A stretch of DNA of 64,000 bases from Laetiporus sulphureus 93-53. Taxonomy: Eukaryota > Basidiomycota > Agaricomycetes > Polyporales > Laetiporaceae. A program made the position numbers and the translations under genes. A model generated the notes under the pieces. It worked only from the letters and a program-made list of their open reading frames with translations, did not search any database and had not been told where the DNA came from. The stretch spans positions 1 through 64,000 of the forward strand of contig NW_024468577.1 of assembly GCF_001632365.1 (NCBI RefSeq), written 5' to 3'. Of this stretch, positions 46,862 to 56,801 are shown one piece after another. The number at the start of each line of letters is the position of its first letter. Positions within the stretch are counted from its first letter, which is position 1.

Positions 46862-48544
46862 TGGAACAAGGTAGGAGAGTGAATGCTGGGGATGCTCGCG
46901 CAAGACAATATAATGACATAGAAAGTATCAAACATTGCGGTCTATATCCCCTCTGAAACACCTGAGTCAGTATGTTCATGTTTTCCTCGTGCATGTCGCC
47001 AACAAACAATTGAGTTAGAGGTATGGAAGCAGTCGCGATAATCCAATGAGGCATGGAATTGCGTGGCTATTCGTGCTTCGTCCTTGACAGCAATGATTGA
47101 TCATCATTCAATCAGCTGAACGGGATCGGTTAGACTGGCACGCACCTGTGATGGTCGAACAATTGGACACGGTACAGGGACAGCCAGTCAACGTGTAATC
47201 CTGCATGACCTTACCAACCCGGCTTGAGCCGCCTTTCCGCTTGCCCTGATCGCCGATGTTCGATTTCAACGAGTTTCATCTCACGATCACCTAACGCGCT
47301 GCCCGATGCCTGGCGTGAATAATGCTTCAGATGACATGTTCGTTTGATATGAATGACTGTGGTAGGAAAAGGTGAAACGAAGCGTGTCGGACTTGCGCAT
47401 TTTGCCACCATGAGATAACCTCGTGCTTACCTCACGGCGTCGTGAGAAGATTGTATCGCGAAATGACATTCATTGATTCGGGCTGCCGTACGTATGTCAA
47501 AGGAGACAAAGCCGGATTGAATGGATCAGGAAGAATAATCGTTGATGCACCCTGCCATACGCTACGACCCTTGCAGCTAAAATAGCCCTACGGAGCAATC
47601 CATCAATACAGGTTTTTTGGATCTTACTGAACGCGATACAAACGACACCTTAAGATCATAGCATTGTCAGTTCAGGGCACATTCCTGCTGCTAGGATTTT
47701 TTTCAACAAAACCGGATCTTATATGACTAGTGGCCATATGAACGCAGTTTGCTGTCACGAACAAGGGTTGTTCCAGGTCCAGACTCGTCGATGCCCGATG
47801 CCCGGTGCAAGATAGCCTAGCGGGCTATCATGACATGTCATGGAAGAACAATGAAACACGGATATGTCAAGATGCGCAGCGGTGTCTTTGAGGATATCCA
47901 ATGCCATAGCGCTGACTTACATAAGCGCTCTCTTCGCGACAGGCGCTCTCATCAAGCGCTCAACGGCGCTCATTTGAACGCGACCTCAATTTTCAATGTA
48001 GCTCAGGCATTCTTTGTCTGCCCGAAACGTAGGGTACGATCAGAAATTCCTATACCGAGGGTACGCAGACCTAAGGACATCGACATGAACCCGTGTGTCA
48101 TCGAAGCCACGATTCAATCGTCTGGACTCGATTTTGAGAGAAGCCTCAGCAACAGCAAATGTGCTTTCCTTCAGAAAATTTGTGTATTCTGGGGAGTGTT
48201 TAAGTCATGAAGAATATCATGCTCAAGACAGTATAGAAATACATCGGCGGGAAGCACTATGATTAGGAGATCTAGAATAGGAGCACTAGACTAGTAGTTA
48301 ACGTAGCGAGTAGGGTTGACTAGAGCATACATGATGCGCAAGAGGCGGAATGAAGGTCCGTAATGATCACCCTTGATTATCAAATAATGATATAGGACTT
48401 GAAAGCGGGCAAATGCAAAAACCACGATTAAGTATAGTCTTCTCCGCACAGCGGAGGATGGCCAGGAGTCACCACACACCTCGCGTCCAAAAGCGCAAGG
48501 CATGACAAAACCGCACGCATAACGTGCAATTGATCATGATCCTA
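46862..48544. other. Intergenic, 1.7 kb
   Basis: Promoter side of the trefoil-LEA gene and 3' side of the second Ser/Pro-rich gene. No supported gene. A cluster of AGCGCT/GGCGCTC words lies near 47925-47975, similar to GAGCGCTCAAGCGCTC near 15700. Confidence 0.45.
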
Positions 48545-49467
48545 TCAGTCCATCCGTTCACCATCGCTCGGTTTCGGGCAGTCTACGTCCATCCCCGATT
48601 CCATGTCGACTCTCGCAGGCTCAAAAGCAGCTGGATCGAGCATCGACGGGAAAGCGTAGCCTACACCGGATGCGAATGCGGCGGATGTCGGTGACTGCGC
48701 AGGAGAGATGGACAGAAACGAAGAAGAGGGATCGAGCAATGAGGGAGATGGGAGAGGAGGCAGAGTATCGAGCGTGTACGTGCGGCGTGGCGACGGTCTT
48801 TTGGGCATAGCTGGGACCTCCACGTTCGTGTAATTAGTCGTGGTGATACCCAGTAATGGAAGAGGTGTAGTAGAATGCGTCTGTTCTGGGGCAGAGGCGG
48901 AAGATGCGGAAGGTGTATCTGAGCCGCTGGGCTTGATGGGAGAAGGGATCGGGAGCTCGGGAAGTGGTGCGTTCGGGGGCGGCGCAAGGAGGGGCGGGGC
49001 CGCTCTCCGCGGGACGCGTCGAAGCCTATTCGCAAAAAAGGACATATACATGTCAGTGCCAAAACACGCATTTTATCGAGCGATTCGGTAAGAACTCACC
49101 GAGCGACATGCCCGCTGATGCTTCCACTCCTCGTTCGGCCCAATTGATTCCCCATAGATGGCCCGCCTCGCGAGTTCTTGATATTCATAGACGAAAATGC
49201 GGTGATGGACGTCGCAACGGAAGAACGCCGACGGCGCATGCTTGGTCGTACGCTCGCATTCGAAGCATGATGCAGGGGCAAATCGGCCGTGACGTTGGCG
49301 GGTACAGATATTGAGTTTGCGCCGATGGTCGTCAGTGAAGAGGAAGAGGACGAATGGAGCGAAGTCAATAATTGTCGAGGGACTGTTGGATCAATAGGGG
49401 AAGCATTGTCTTGAGGAAGAGGAGCGAAGAGCCCGGAGGCGAAGAGAGAAGAATAGGACGCTGCCAT
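48545..49467 (-). CDS. Ser/Pro-rich protein of unknown function, paralog 2
   Basis: Minus strand, exons 49100-49467 and 48545-49025 (74-nt intron, phase 2, same position as in the 42065 gene), about 282 aa. Start MAASYSSLFASGLFAPLP; RRRRSSVATSI; GRTRSGSISGHVAR at the splice; RLRRVPRRAAPP after it; KRPSPRRTYTLDT; tail MDVDCPKPSDG. ATG 49467 is chosen because it aligns with the MSTSYSS start of paralog 1; an upstream non-ATG extension is open but not conserved. The two paralogs are 6 kb apart on opposite strands with the trefoil-LEA gene between them, so this is a dispersed duplication rather than a direct tandem one. Function unknown; probably disordered and phosphorylated. Confidence 0.8.
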
Positions 49468-50513
49468 GACCTGATGACTGCAGAAGCGGAGTGAATTTGA
49501 TTGATCGGAGAGCAATCAAAATTTGAGGGCGGGTTATATAGCTACGAGAGACGAGACCTGGTGACCAACGGTCGGTGGACGGGAGCGTCGCGAAGGCGAC
49601 AGGTCGCGCCAGCTGTCACCGCTGAGTGTGTCAGGAAACGGAGAAGGATGCTGTTGATATAGCTGAATATCCGAGAGTAAAATAAGCGAAAGGCGTCGTC
49701 GAGGTGTCCGCAATCGAGTGCTCTCAGAGCTGATAGTTTCGCAGCGAAAAGTAAAATACGCAGGTAATATACGGCGCAAGTAATACACGCAGTGCACGAA
49801 TGAAGAACAGGTGGTAAAGCGAGTAGTGTAGGCAGACGAGGATGGTGACGGTTGCAGCTCGAGGTCGCGCTCGGTGGCCAGGCCTCCAGCTAGAGTTTCA
49901 CCAAAACAGTCATCAACAATTCGCGTCTAATCCATGTGGCTTAAACATGATTTGGCATATGCTCGGCAACGCATCATTATTACTAGAGCAGCATGTTGCA
50001 AAGACATTGCCAACTATTGTCGCGAATCGGGACGATTTTCTGTCAGGAAAAACACATCTATATTTCCGTGGCTCCCTGGTATGCACTATCGTGGATTTCG
50101 GCTTGCTATCGAGACGGCAGACCTCGCATTGACCGACAGGATACAGTGACAAGCGTGCTCTGCTTGTACAACTTCGTATGTTCTCTCTGACCTCTATGTA
50201 CCCTGCGGCTGCTGCGAATTCTGACCAATTCGGGTGTATTGCACTACTTTTCCAGTTATCAATAACGCGGAACGGAAAGGCAGCCTCAGAAATCACTTCA
50301 GGAACTCCCCGAAACTGGGTGAACGAGATGCATTATGCATTTACGTGTAATCAAAACAAAATCAAGTCGAACGCAGCGACAATTTATCTGTGGGCGAGAC
50401 ACCAGATGCCATGCGCTTCGTTACGACAGAGTCAAACGCACTGACGTTCCTGCTGCCAAATAAAGGGACTCCAAGGTCAGATAAAGCAAAAAATGCTAGA
50501 TCAAGACTCACCC
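49468..50513. other. Intergenic, 1.0 kb
   Basis: Promoter of the second Ser/Pro-rich gene (minus) and 3' flank of the phosphatase gene (minus). Nothing else supported. Confidence 0.5.
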
Positions 50514-51035
50514 TTACAGCTCCGCGCTCTTCTGGTACTCCTTCTTGAGCTGCCTCAATACCTCTATCTGCTTATCTTCCTCCACATGATTAACTGATTC
50601 CCATTCCGACTCAGGTGGGTTCTGCCCGCTCGTGGAGTCGAGCTGCAGTGCTGTCACACCAGTGCCCGTCCTACCATGCCCATAGCCGCAATGAACGAGG
50701 GTGCTCTTATGATTCGTAGCCTTGTAGGACGTGATAGCTTTGTGGAGCTGGTCAAGCGTCGGCGCAGAGAAGTCTACGATAGGAAGATGGAGATAGTCGA
50801 TGTTTGCGTTCTTCAGAAGTTGCTTCTCGCTGTCGGTGTAAATATACTGGTTGAAGCTGATGATATTGTCGATCTTCTGGCTGGTGAGAAACTGCACAGA
50901 TGTGGACGTGAGCTTCTGGCTCTTGTCGCCCTCCGACTGGACATAGTTCGGCGCTGAGGAGCGGTACAGCTTGTGTCCGTCGCGGACGTATTTCGTGACT
51001 TGCACGAAGCGATACCAGCCGGCCTTATCCGCCAT
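50514..51035 (-). CDS. Tyrosine/dual-specificity phosphatase-like protein
   Basis: Intronless minus-strand frame from ATG 51035 (MADKAGWYRFVQVTKYVRDG) to stop 50514, 173 aa. The P-loop VHCGYGHGRTG gives the CX5R signature of Cys-based phosphatases (HCxxGxxRTG). The upstream LYRSSAPNY strand, IISFNQYIY, IDYLHLPIVDFSAPTLDQL (a candidate general-acid loop with its Asp) and LHKAITSY helix follow the order of the compact PTP fold. The predicted reaction is dephosphorylation of phospho-Tyr/Ser/Thr or of a small phospho-substrate. Small PTPs of this kind occur in fungi and as bacterial effectors. The lack of introns stands out among intron-rich neighbours and may mean retroposition or transfer. Codons upstream of the ATG are open but offer only GTG starts. 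Confidence 0.82.
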   Translation of the reverse strand: MADKAGWYRFVQVTKYVRDGHKLYRSSAPNYVQSEGDKSQKLTSTSVQFLTSQKIDNIISFNQYIYTDSEKQLLKNANIDYLHLPIVDFSAPTLDQLHKAITSYKATNHKSTLVHCGYGHGRTGTGVTALQLDSTSGQNPPESEWESVNHVEEDKQIEVLRQLKKEYQKSAEL

Positions 51036-51929
51036 GTCAACTGCAGATGACGAGATCGTCAGCGTACGCCGATCAATCGGTGCAGCAGCAGTACGCACTA
51101 TGCCTGCGACTGAGCAAGACGCTGATGATGGAAGCGAAGGATTGTTGGAATGAGATTAGGTGAGGCCTGCTTTTAAATGTCCTGAGACGTGCAATGCAGA
51201 GTGCTCGCCCCTCTTTCCGAACCGAATCGGATGAATGGCGGTCATCTTCCATTCATCCCATGTCCACGGAACTCTGTAGAAAGCGGTCATTATGGAATAT
51301 CAGGAACTACATCAAGGCGAATATGCCAAGCTGTGTCATCAGTTGGCTCCTGATCGTGCATCTGGGGTATTCTGTAACAGCGACGAAGCCACACCATGCC
51401 ACTTTGCCTTCGTAGGAGGATGTCACCTGACCACCGTCGAGCAAACTAACGGTAATATGATGTATCATTGCTCGAAGAACGTGGGCTGCTCTCGTAAAAT
51501 GGGGAAAATACCCTGATTCTGTCGGTCGGAAGCAATGCATTAATGGCAGGCGGGTATATCTTCCCAGCTGTCGGGCTTGAAAAAGCCGCTGTTATCGAAG
51601 GCCCGGTCGATGACGTGGGAAGTGGTGCCAATTAGGGCTCAGTCCAAATTGCGCTACGCCTTAATGCGCTGTCGATGAGCTAAGGCGCGCTGCACCTACA
51701 ATGTGGAACACCAGATAACGCGTCGATAACGGGCACATAAAACGCCGTGGACGCGATGCTTCAACTTTATTGCCCCTGTTGTGAACTTTGCCCTAACAAG
51801 GAGTGAGACAGCGGCTTGACGGCGATTGAGTCGCCCGGAGCGACGTTCCTTCTCGTTCTTACATTTTCTATTGCTCAAGAAGCCTGGATGGATCGCGGAC
51901 CAACCCGGTTTGACAGAAACGGACTCGCA
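51036..51929. other. Intergenic, 0.9 kb
   Basis: Contains the phosphatase promoter and the region just after the truncated trefoil-LEA gene. No gene supported. Confidence 0.5.
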
Positions 51930-53152
51930 TTAATTGTTCCTAAGGTAGTCACAGAAGACGATATCTTTTCGCCATAGCAGATGATAGGTGTGCTTCCGCT
52001 CAGGTGAATCGGGGGCACTTTCGTCGGTGTAGTATTTGAAGCCGGTGATCTCAAGCGAGAATGTCTCCCCGCTTGACCCTTTGAATAGATTTTGGAGTTC
52101 AGGTCTATATGGTTGAGTACCGACATTTGTGCATTATTCTAGTATGAGACTCACAAAGTGACACGACCCACGCGCAATTGCATGAGACCAGATAGACATA
52201 CAAAATTTGTTTTGTAGAGGCTCATCTGTATACCAGCAATCGCCTGTTCACCCATTTTGAGCGTAACTGGCTCGACGAACTCGATCGTGATATGTTGCGG
52301 CAGGGGCATCCATTCGAATATTACACCAGCGGCGCCTGCACCGGTTTCCTGCTCACTGTGTGAAATCAGAAGCCGAATGAAAGAATACTGTTTTTGAACG
52401 GACATATCCCATATACTCGATAATTGCAAAATTGATTGATCGTGAAATGGAATTGATCTTGGCATCTCGGACACAGCCTCGAGCTGAGGGTGAGGAATGA
52501 TCTGCATGTCCATCAATGCGCCGCCAATTATAGGGCGATAAGAACAGTACATACCCTCCATAGCGATCGTCGATCCCTGTCATTGAATGGATGCAGTTCG
52601 ATCTACTATAAATGTGAGCCAAGCGGCGATCAGAAGACCGTGTGTTACTACCGGTGTGTTGTCTGCTTCCTCCATCAAAGTCCATGAGAACCCAGACTGG
52701 CGATTGAAGCATTTGATGCTGTGATATGCTTTCTCAATATGCTTATGAAACATCTAGATAGTCTGATCGTACCTGTACGCATCCTTCACGGAGGATTCCC
52801 CCTCCATGTCGATATGTGTGATTACCCACCAATTCTCGGTACGAGTGCCAAACACGGCATCTCCGAGCATTGGACCGTTCTCGAATGAAGCGAAATGGCC
52901 GTGGTGGACATTCTTGATCGTATAGCGTTTGCGATTAGGCAGATTGAAGTGTAATGGACTGATCTCCCACTACGGCGTAGCTCAGACCGTTCAAATCAAG
53001 GGCTCAGAGAGAAAGAAACTTACCTGTTCCGTGCCCGTAATCGCACCAGGTAGTCTGCATTTAAGAGGATCCTTGTCGTCATTGCTCCAGAGGCTTGCGA
53101 TGTTGCAGTGAGCGACGTTCAAAATAAAGTAGACTCCCAAAGGTATGCTCAT
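51930..53152 (-). CDS. Beta-trefoil / LEA-like fusion protein 3, 3'-truncated
   Basis: Minus-strand exons: 53024-53152 (MSIPLGVYFILNVAHCNIAS), 52773-52969 (W-first; RYTIKNVHHGHF; WWVITHIDMEG), 52652-52718 (FSWTLMEEADNTP) and 52555-52602 (IELHPFNDRDRRSLWR). Exon 5 (IIPHPQLEAVSEMP) and two more follow, with FEWMPLPQHITIEF and FKYYTDESAPDSPERKHTYHLLWRKD, then TAA at 51930. The trefoil cassette is closest to that of the chimera at 38439 (exon 2 is 197 nt in both). The first beta-sandwich is present, but everything after the WRKD segment that the other two fusions have is missing; the stop comes 11 codons later. All frames are open, so a shortened protein of about 300 aa could be made. Whether it works is unknown. 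Confidence 0.7.
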
Positions 53153-54042
53153 GAGGGCTCATTGGAGGGAAAGGTGAGAGCGAATAATAATAGTACGTGG
53201 TACTATAGTGCTCTGCAGATACGGTTTGAGCCAAATGTGTAGGACACGACAGACATGCGCAAACAGCATGGCACACAACGAGAGCATGTTCCGTATGAAA
53301 CGCTGTTCACACGCACTTCAATCTGCCACGATAAGACCCAACGATGCACAACGCCGTCTACTCCATTAGTGCCATCACATATTGATCAGTATGACCGGCA
53401 CAGGGGGAGCTCTCCTAAGCTTCCATTTCGTAGCACGGAGCATGCTTCTGAGTGGAGGCCAAACGTCGACCAATGTTGGTCTAGCGAGCTGCAGCTGCAG
53501 CTTCTGAGTATACGAGTGATGTGAGAGATGACGCACGTAACCACGAGGCTATATCGCATCGCACCTTCAAGTTTGAAATTTGATGCCTCGTTGCGACAGA
53601 CGTCGTGCACCACTGGCTACATGCATCACCGATCATTATAAACTGGTCAAGTCAAGAAGAGCATGCCTGTCCACCACGATATAGACACGAGGAGTACGCA
53701 GACGCTGCACGGAATTTCGGACTTCGGGGTGAGAAACGAGTCAAACAGCGCGTCAACCGTAATCTACGCGGCTACTACGCGGGCGGACGCTCGATCCTTG
53801 AAATTGAGATTTGAAAGCTTGAAGCTCGCAGCTTGTGCCTTGATACGAAAATGCTACACATAGTAGGGGTGCAATCACTGTGGCCTGTTCTTACAATGCT
53901 ACATGTACTATCTGACTCGGACGCGAACATGAACGAAATTACTTGATGACTCGAACTCAGAATCAAATTGCCCTGATATATGTCAGTACCTAAAGCCACC
54001 TCCCACAGACGAACCTGTCGGCAACCAAGTTGTAAAAGTAGA
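53153..54042. other. Intergenic, 0.9 kb
   Basis: Starts with the promoter of the truncated trefoil-LEA gene, which resembles the flank before 38439. No other feature supported. Confidence 0.5.
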
Positions 54043-55448
54043 TCATGATGGAAGAAATGGATCAACAAAGTCAAGGGAACTCTCAAACCTAGCTGATTTT
54101 AAGTAGCCATCCACGGCTTCTCCCACTTCGATTGGGACAGGAACGAGTGACCTTTTCGAATCTATCGCCTCTACCCTCCACCACGAACCGCATGACTCGT
54201 GGCCGTCGTAGCTGTCATCGTACCACTCCTGCGTCGGGAAATTGTGTTCGGGCATATCCATGGCCACATAGCGTAGCGTCGGTATGGCGTCCAACAGATG
54301 TTCAGGGAGATCTCGGAAGGCATCTCGGACGGGGTCCACAACAAAGGTGACGCGGACCCGGATACAAACTATCTGTGACGTGCCGAGAATTGTCGATACA
54401 TCAGGCTGTTCAATGAGAATCGTCATTACAATGTACGTGAGAACTTCAGCGGCACACGAACCTTCCAGGTACCAAGCGCTTCGATGAACTCTTGCGTGGT
54501 AAACAGTGGATCAGGCTTGATGACGAGAATGAGATACCTCAGCCTTTGACCAACATCGACAAGCTGGCCCCAGATGCCGGGCGTCCTTTGCATCCCCAAT
54601 GACAACGATAACACTACGGGGTTAGTCCCACGCACCACGGAGATCATGGAGCTCCCATGATCTGTGCAGCGGACTATGTCCAACATGGAATGGCGAACCA
54701 AGCATTTCACTGCCCGAACCAAGGAAGTATTGGCAGTGCCGGCGTCAAGAAACTCCAAACTAGTCCAACAAGGACTCTGTCCCAAAGGCGAAGAAAACGA
54801 GTACGCGCTGGTCACTTGCAGTCTACGGATGTTGGGAAAGGCACGTGCAAAAGTTTTTATGGGTTCGTTAAGCGATAAGATGCTGAGATGGAGGAGTGAA
54901 GGCCAAAATGAATCAATGGAAAGCAGGGACGGAGGGACTATGGCATTGTTCTGGTCTCCGGAGAAATCAATGCGTAAAGTGCGAGGCCTCGCAGAAAGAC
55001 GTTGTATCATGGAGAGCGCATTCTGGCCGGCGCGCTCGAGTTCAAGATGTATGAGTTCCGATAGCGACGCCAATACGAATACGAGGGACGGAAAGTCAAC
55101 TAAGAGCTGGGCGACATTTCCCAGCTGTAGCACCCTGAGCTTGAGTGCTAAAGGATGCTGTATCACTTTCACCAATTGCGAGTAGACGTTCTTGTCGGCA
55201 CCCCAGAGAGCGTCCGAATCCACACGCAGTTCACGGAGATAGGCTATGCGGGAAGCAGGCTTCTTCAACATTGCTTCGCACACTCCCTGGATTCGCGCAC
55301 AACGTCTTATAATGACGACTGACCACGCCCGTTGCATTGCGATTGGGTGGATCTGCTTTGAGGTCAGGGACAGTCGGCAGGCATCCCTTGCGCTCAGGTA
55401 TGTGAAGAGTTCGGCCAGTACATCGTCATGAAGGTAGGCAAGAGACAT
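54043..55448 (-). CDS. F-box protein with leucine-rich C-terminal region
   Basis: Minus strand, two exons: 54462-55448 and 54043-54405, joined by a 56-nt intron (GTTCGT...GAACAG, phase 0), about 449 aa. The N-terminus LHDDVLAELFTYLSARDACRLSLTSK is an F-box, the module that binds Skp1 in SCF ubiquitin ligases. The rest shows irregular leucine-rich repeats (LRVLQLGNVAQLL, LIHLELERAG, LLHLSILSL, FPNIRRLQVTS), the usual layout of Agaricomycete F-box proteins. Without the intron the frame would stop at 54426; the next frame continues in the same style (RVRVTFVVDPVRD...), which supports splicing. A substrate cannot be named. Confidence 0.82.
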
Positions 55449-56801
55449 CTGGAGTAGCGTATTAGAACATTCACGGACGGTCCATCAGTTTGGCATGCAT
55501 GAACTGACTCTGAGTTTGCTTGATGGAATGGCTTTTGTTTGGCTTGTAAGCTACTGCAAGAATGTCGCGTTCTTGAGGTTCAGGTACGCCAGATATGCCT
55601 TGTCACCGATCGAATCTTGCAGGGCTCTGCGAGGCGCTTTGAAAGCAGAAGCTTTGAGTAGAGATGGCGATGCATATCATTGCAGACCACCTCAACGGTC
55701 TACAGCCATAGACCCACCTTGATTCAGTGATCCCCGCAGGTACTGACGGACTTTCTTTGCAGTCGCATAAGGTCAGAGCTCTAAAGAGCGGCAGTATGAA
55801 CTTTCGGTCGATCGTTCGATAAGGAGACTGGATGAACGAGTACTGATAAGAGGCGCGGCTCTGGCGCTTGTCCAGAACAAACCTCAATGCGTCCACGTCC
55901 ACGTGACCTTCCAGCTTGATCCTCAGCCTCGAGCTCCCTCTCGAGCTCCCTTCGCCCGCTCGGACGTCGAAAGGTTGTTCAACCTATCCTTCCCTCACTT
56001 CGGGGATCGGCCAAGAGACTGCACTGGTACTAGTTTGCTCTTAGAAAGTTTTCAGTTGTAACGACGCCAGCGTCGTGAATGCCAAATACAACAAATATAT
56101 TAGTGAAAAGTGAATACAAAACACCCAAGAACAAAAACTATGTCATATTCAAGGAAAGACATCTTTCCCATGCTCCTACCCGTCCTAGGTCGGCGGGTGT
56201 GCTGGAGATGGTCGACGGTTACAATAGAGTCGTGCAACCATCGACTATTCACGTACTAGGTAGTCTGCATTTACTAAGAATCCTTGTCGTCATTGCTCGG
56301 AAGGCTTGCCGTGTTGCAGTGAGTGACATTCAAAATGATGTAGACTCCCAATGGTATGCTCATGAGGGCTCATTGAAGGAAGTGAGCGTGGGTAATGACA
56401 TGCTACCCTGCAGAGACGATTTGGCAGGGCTTGTTTCGAAAACCAAGCATAATATGAATGACCAAAATTGTAAGCAAGAAGTGAACTTACTAAGCTGACT
56501 CCTTCGTCATTACTCTCTTGAGGCCAATTTTCGCTGTGAAGCAATTGTTCGAGAGTAACACACCAAAATCTGGAAGCGAGACACCAAATGGGAGGAAGAA
56601 GTAGCGCGATGCATTTCCCAAAATATGATGACAAATCGTACGCACACAGCAGTAATAGACATGACAATGATTACAGCACAGTGTGAGGGCGCAGATAGAG
56701 CATGAACTCAACAGTAAGAAAAGCTTTTGTAATTAGCGCGATCCGTCGAACTAGAAGTATTGAAATCAGCAACTGCATCTTCCCATCGGATCAGGAAGGC
56801 T
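55449..56801. other. Intergenic with fragments
   Basis: A minus-strand frame at about 55715-55930 reads KLEGHVDVDALRFVLDKRQS and may be an exon of an unrecognised or broken gene. At 56260-56363 lies a dead copy of a trefoil first exon (listed separately). No intact gene. Confidence 0.35.
56260..56363 (-). pseudogene. Dead copy of a trefoil-fusion first exon
   Basis: Minus strand from 56363: MSIPLGVYIILNVTHCNTAS, then SLPSNDDKDS followed at once by TAG and TAA at 56276-56271. The bases and some upstream sequence (GAGGGCTCATTG just before the ATG) match exon 1 and flank of the gene at 53152. No second exon follows. This is a recent partial duplication killed by nonsense. Confidence 0.8.

Noticed and set aside
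51036..51098. N-terminal extension of the phosphatase from a GTG codon
   Set aside because: No ATG in the extension; the ATG at 51035 is the natural eukaryotic start.
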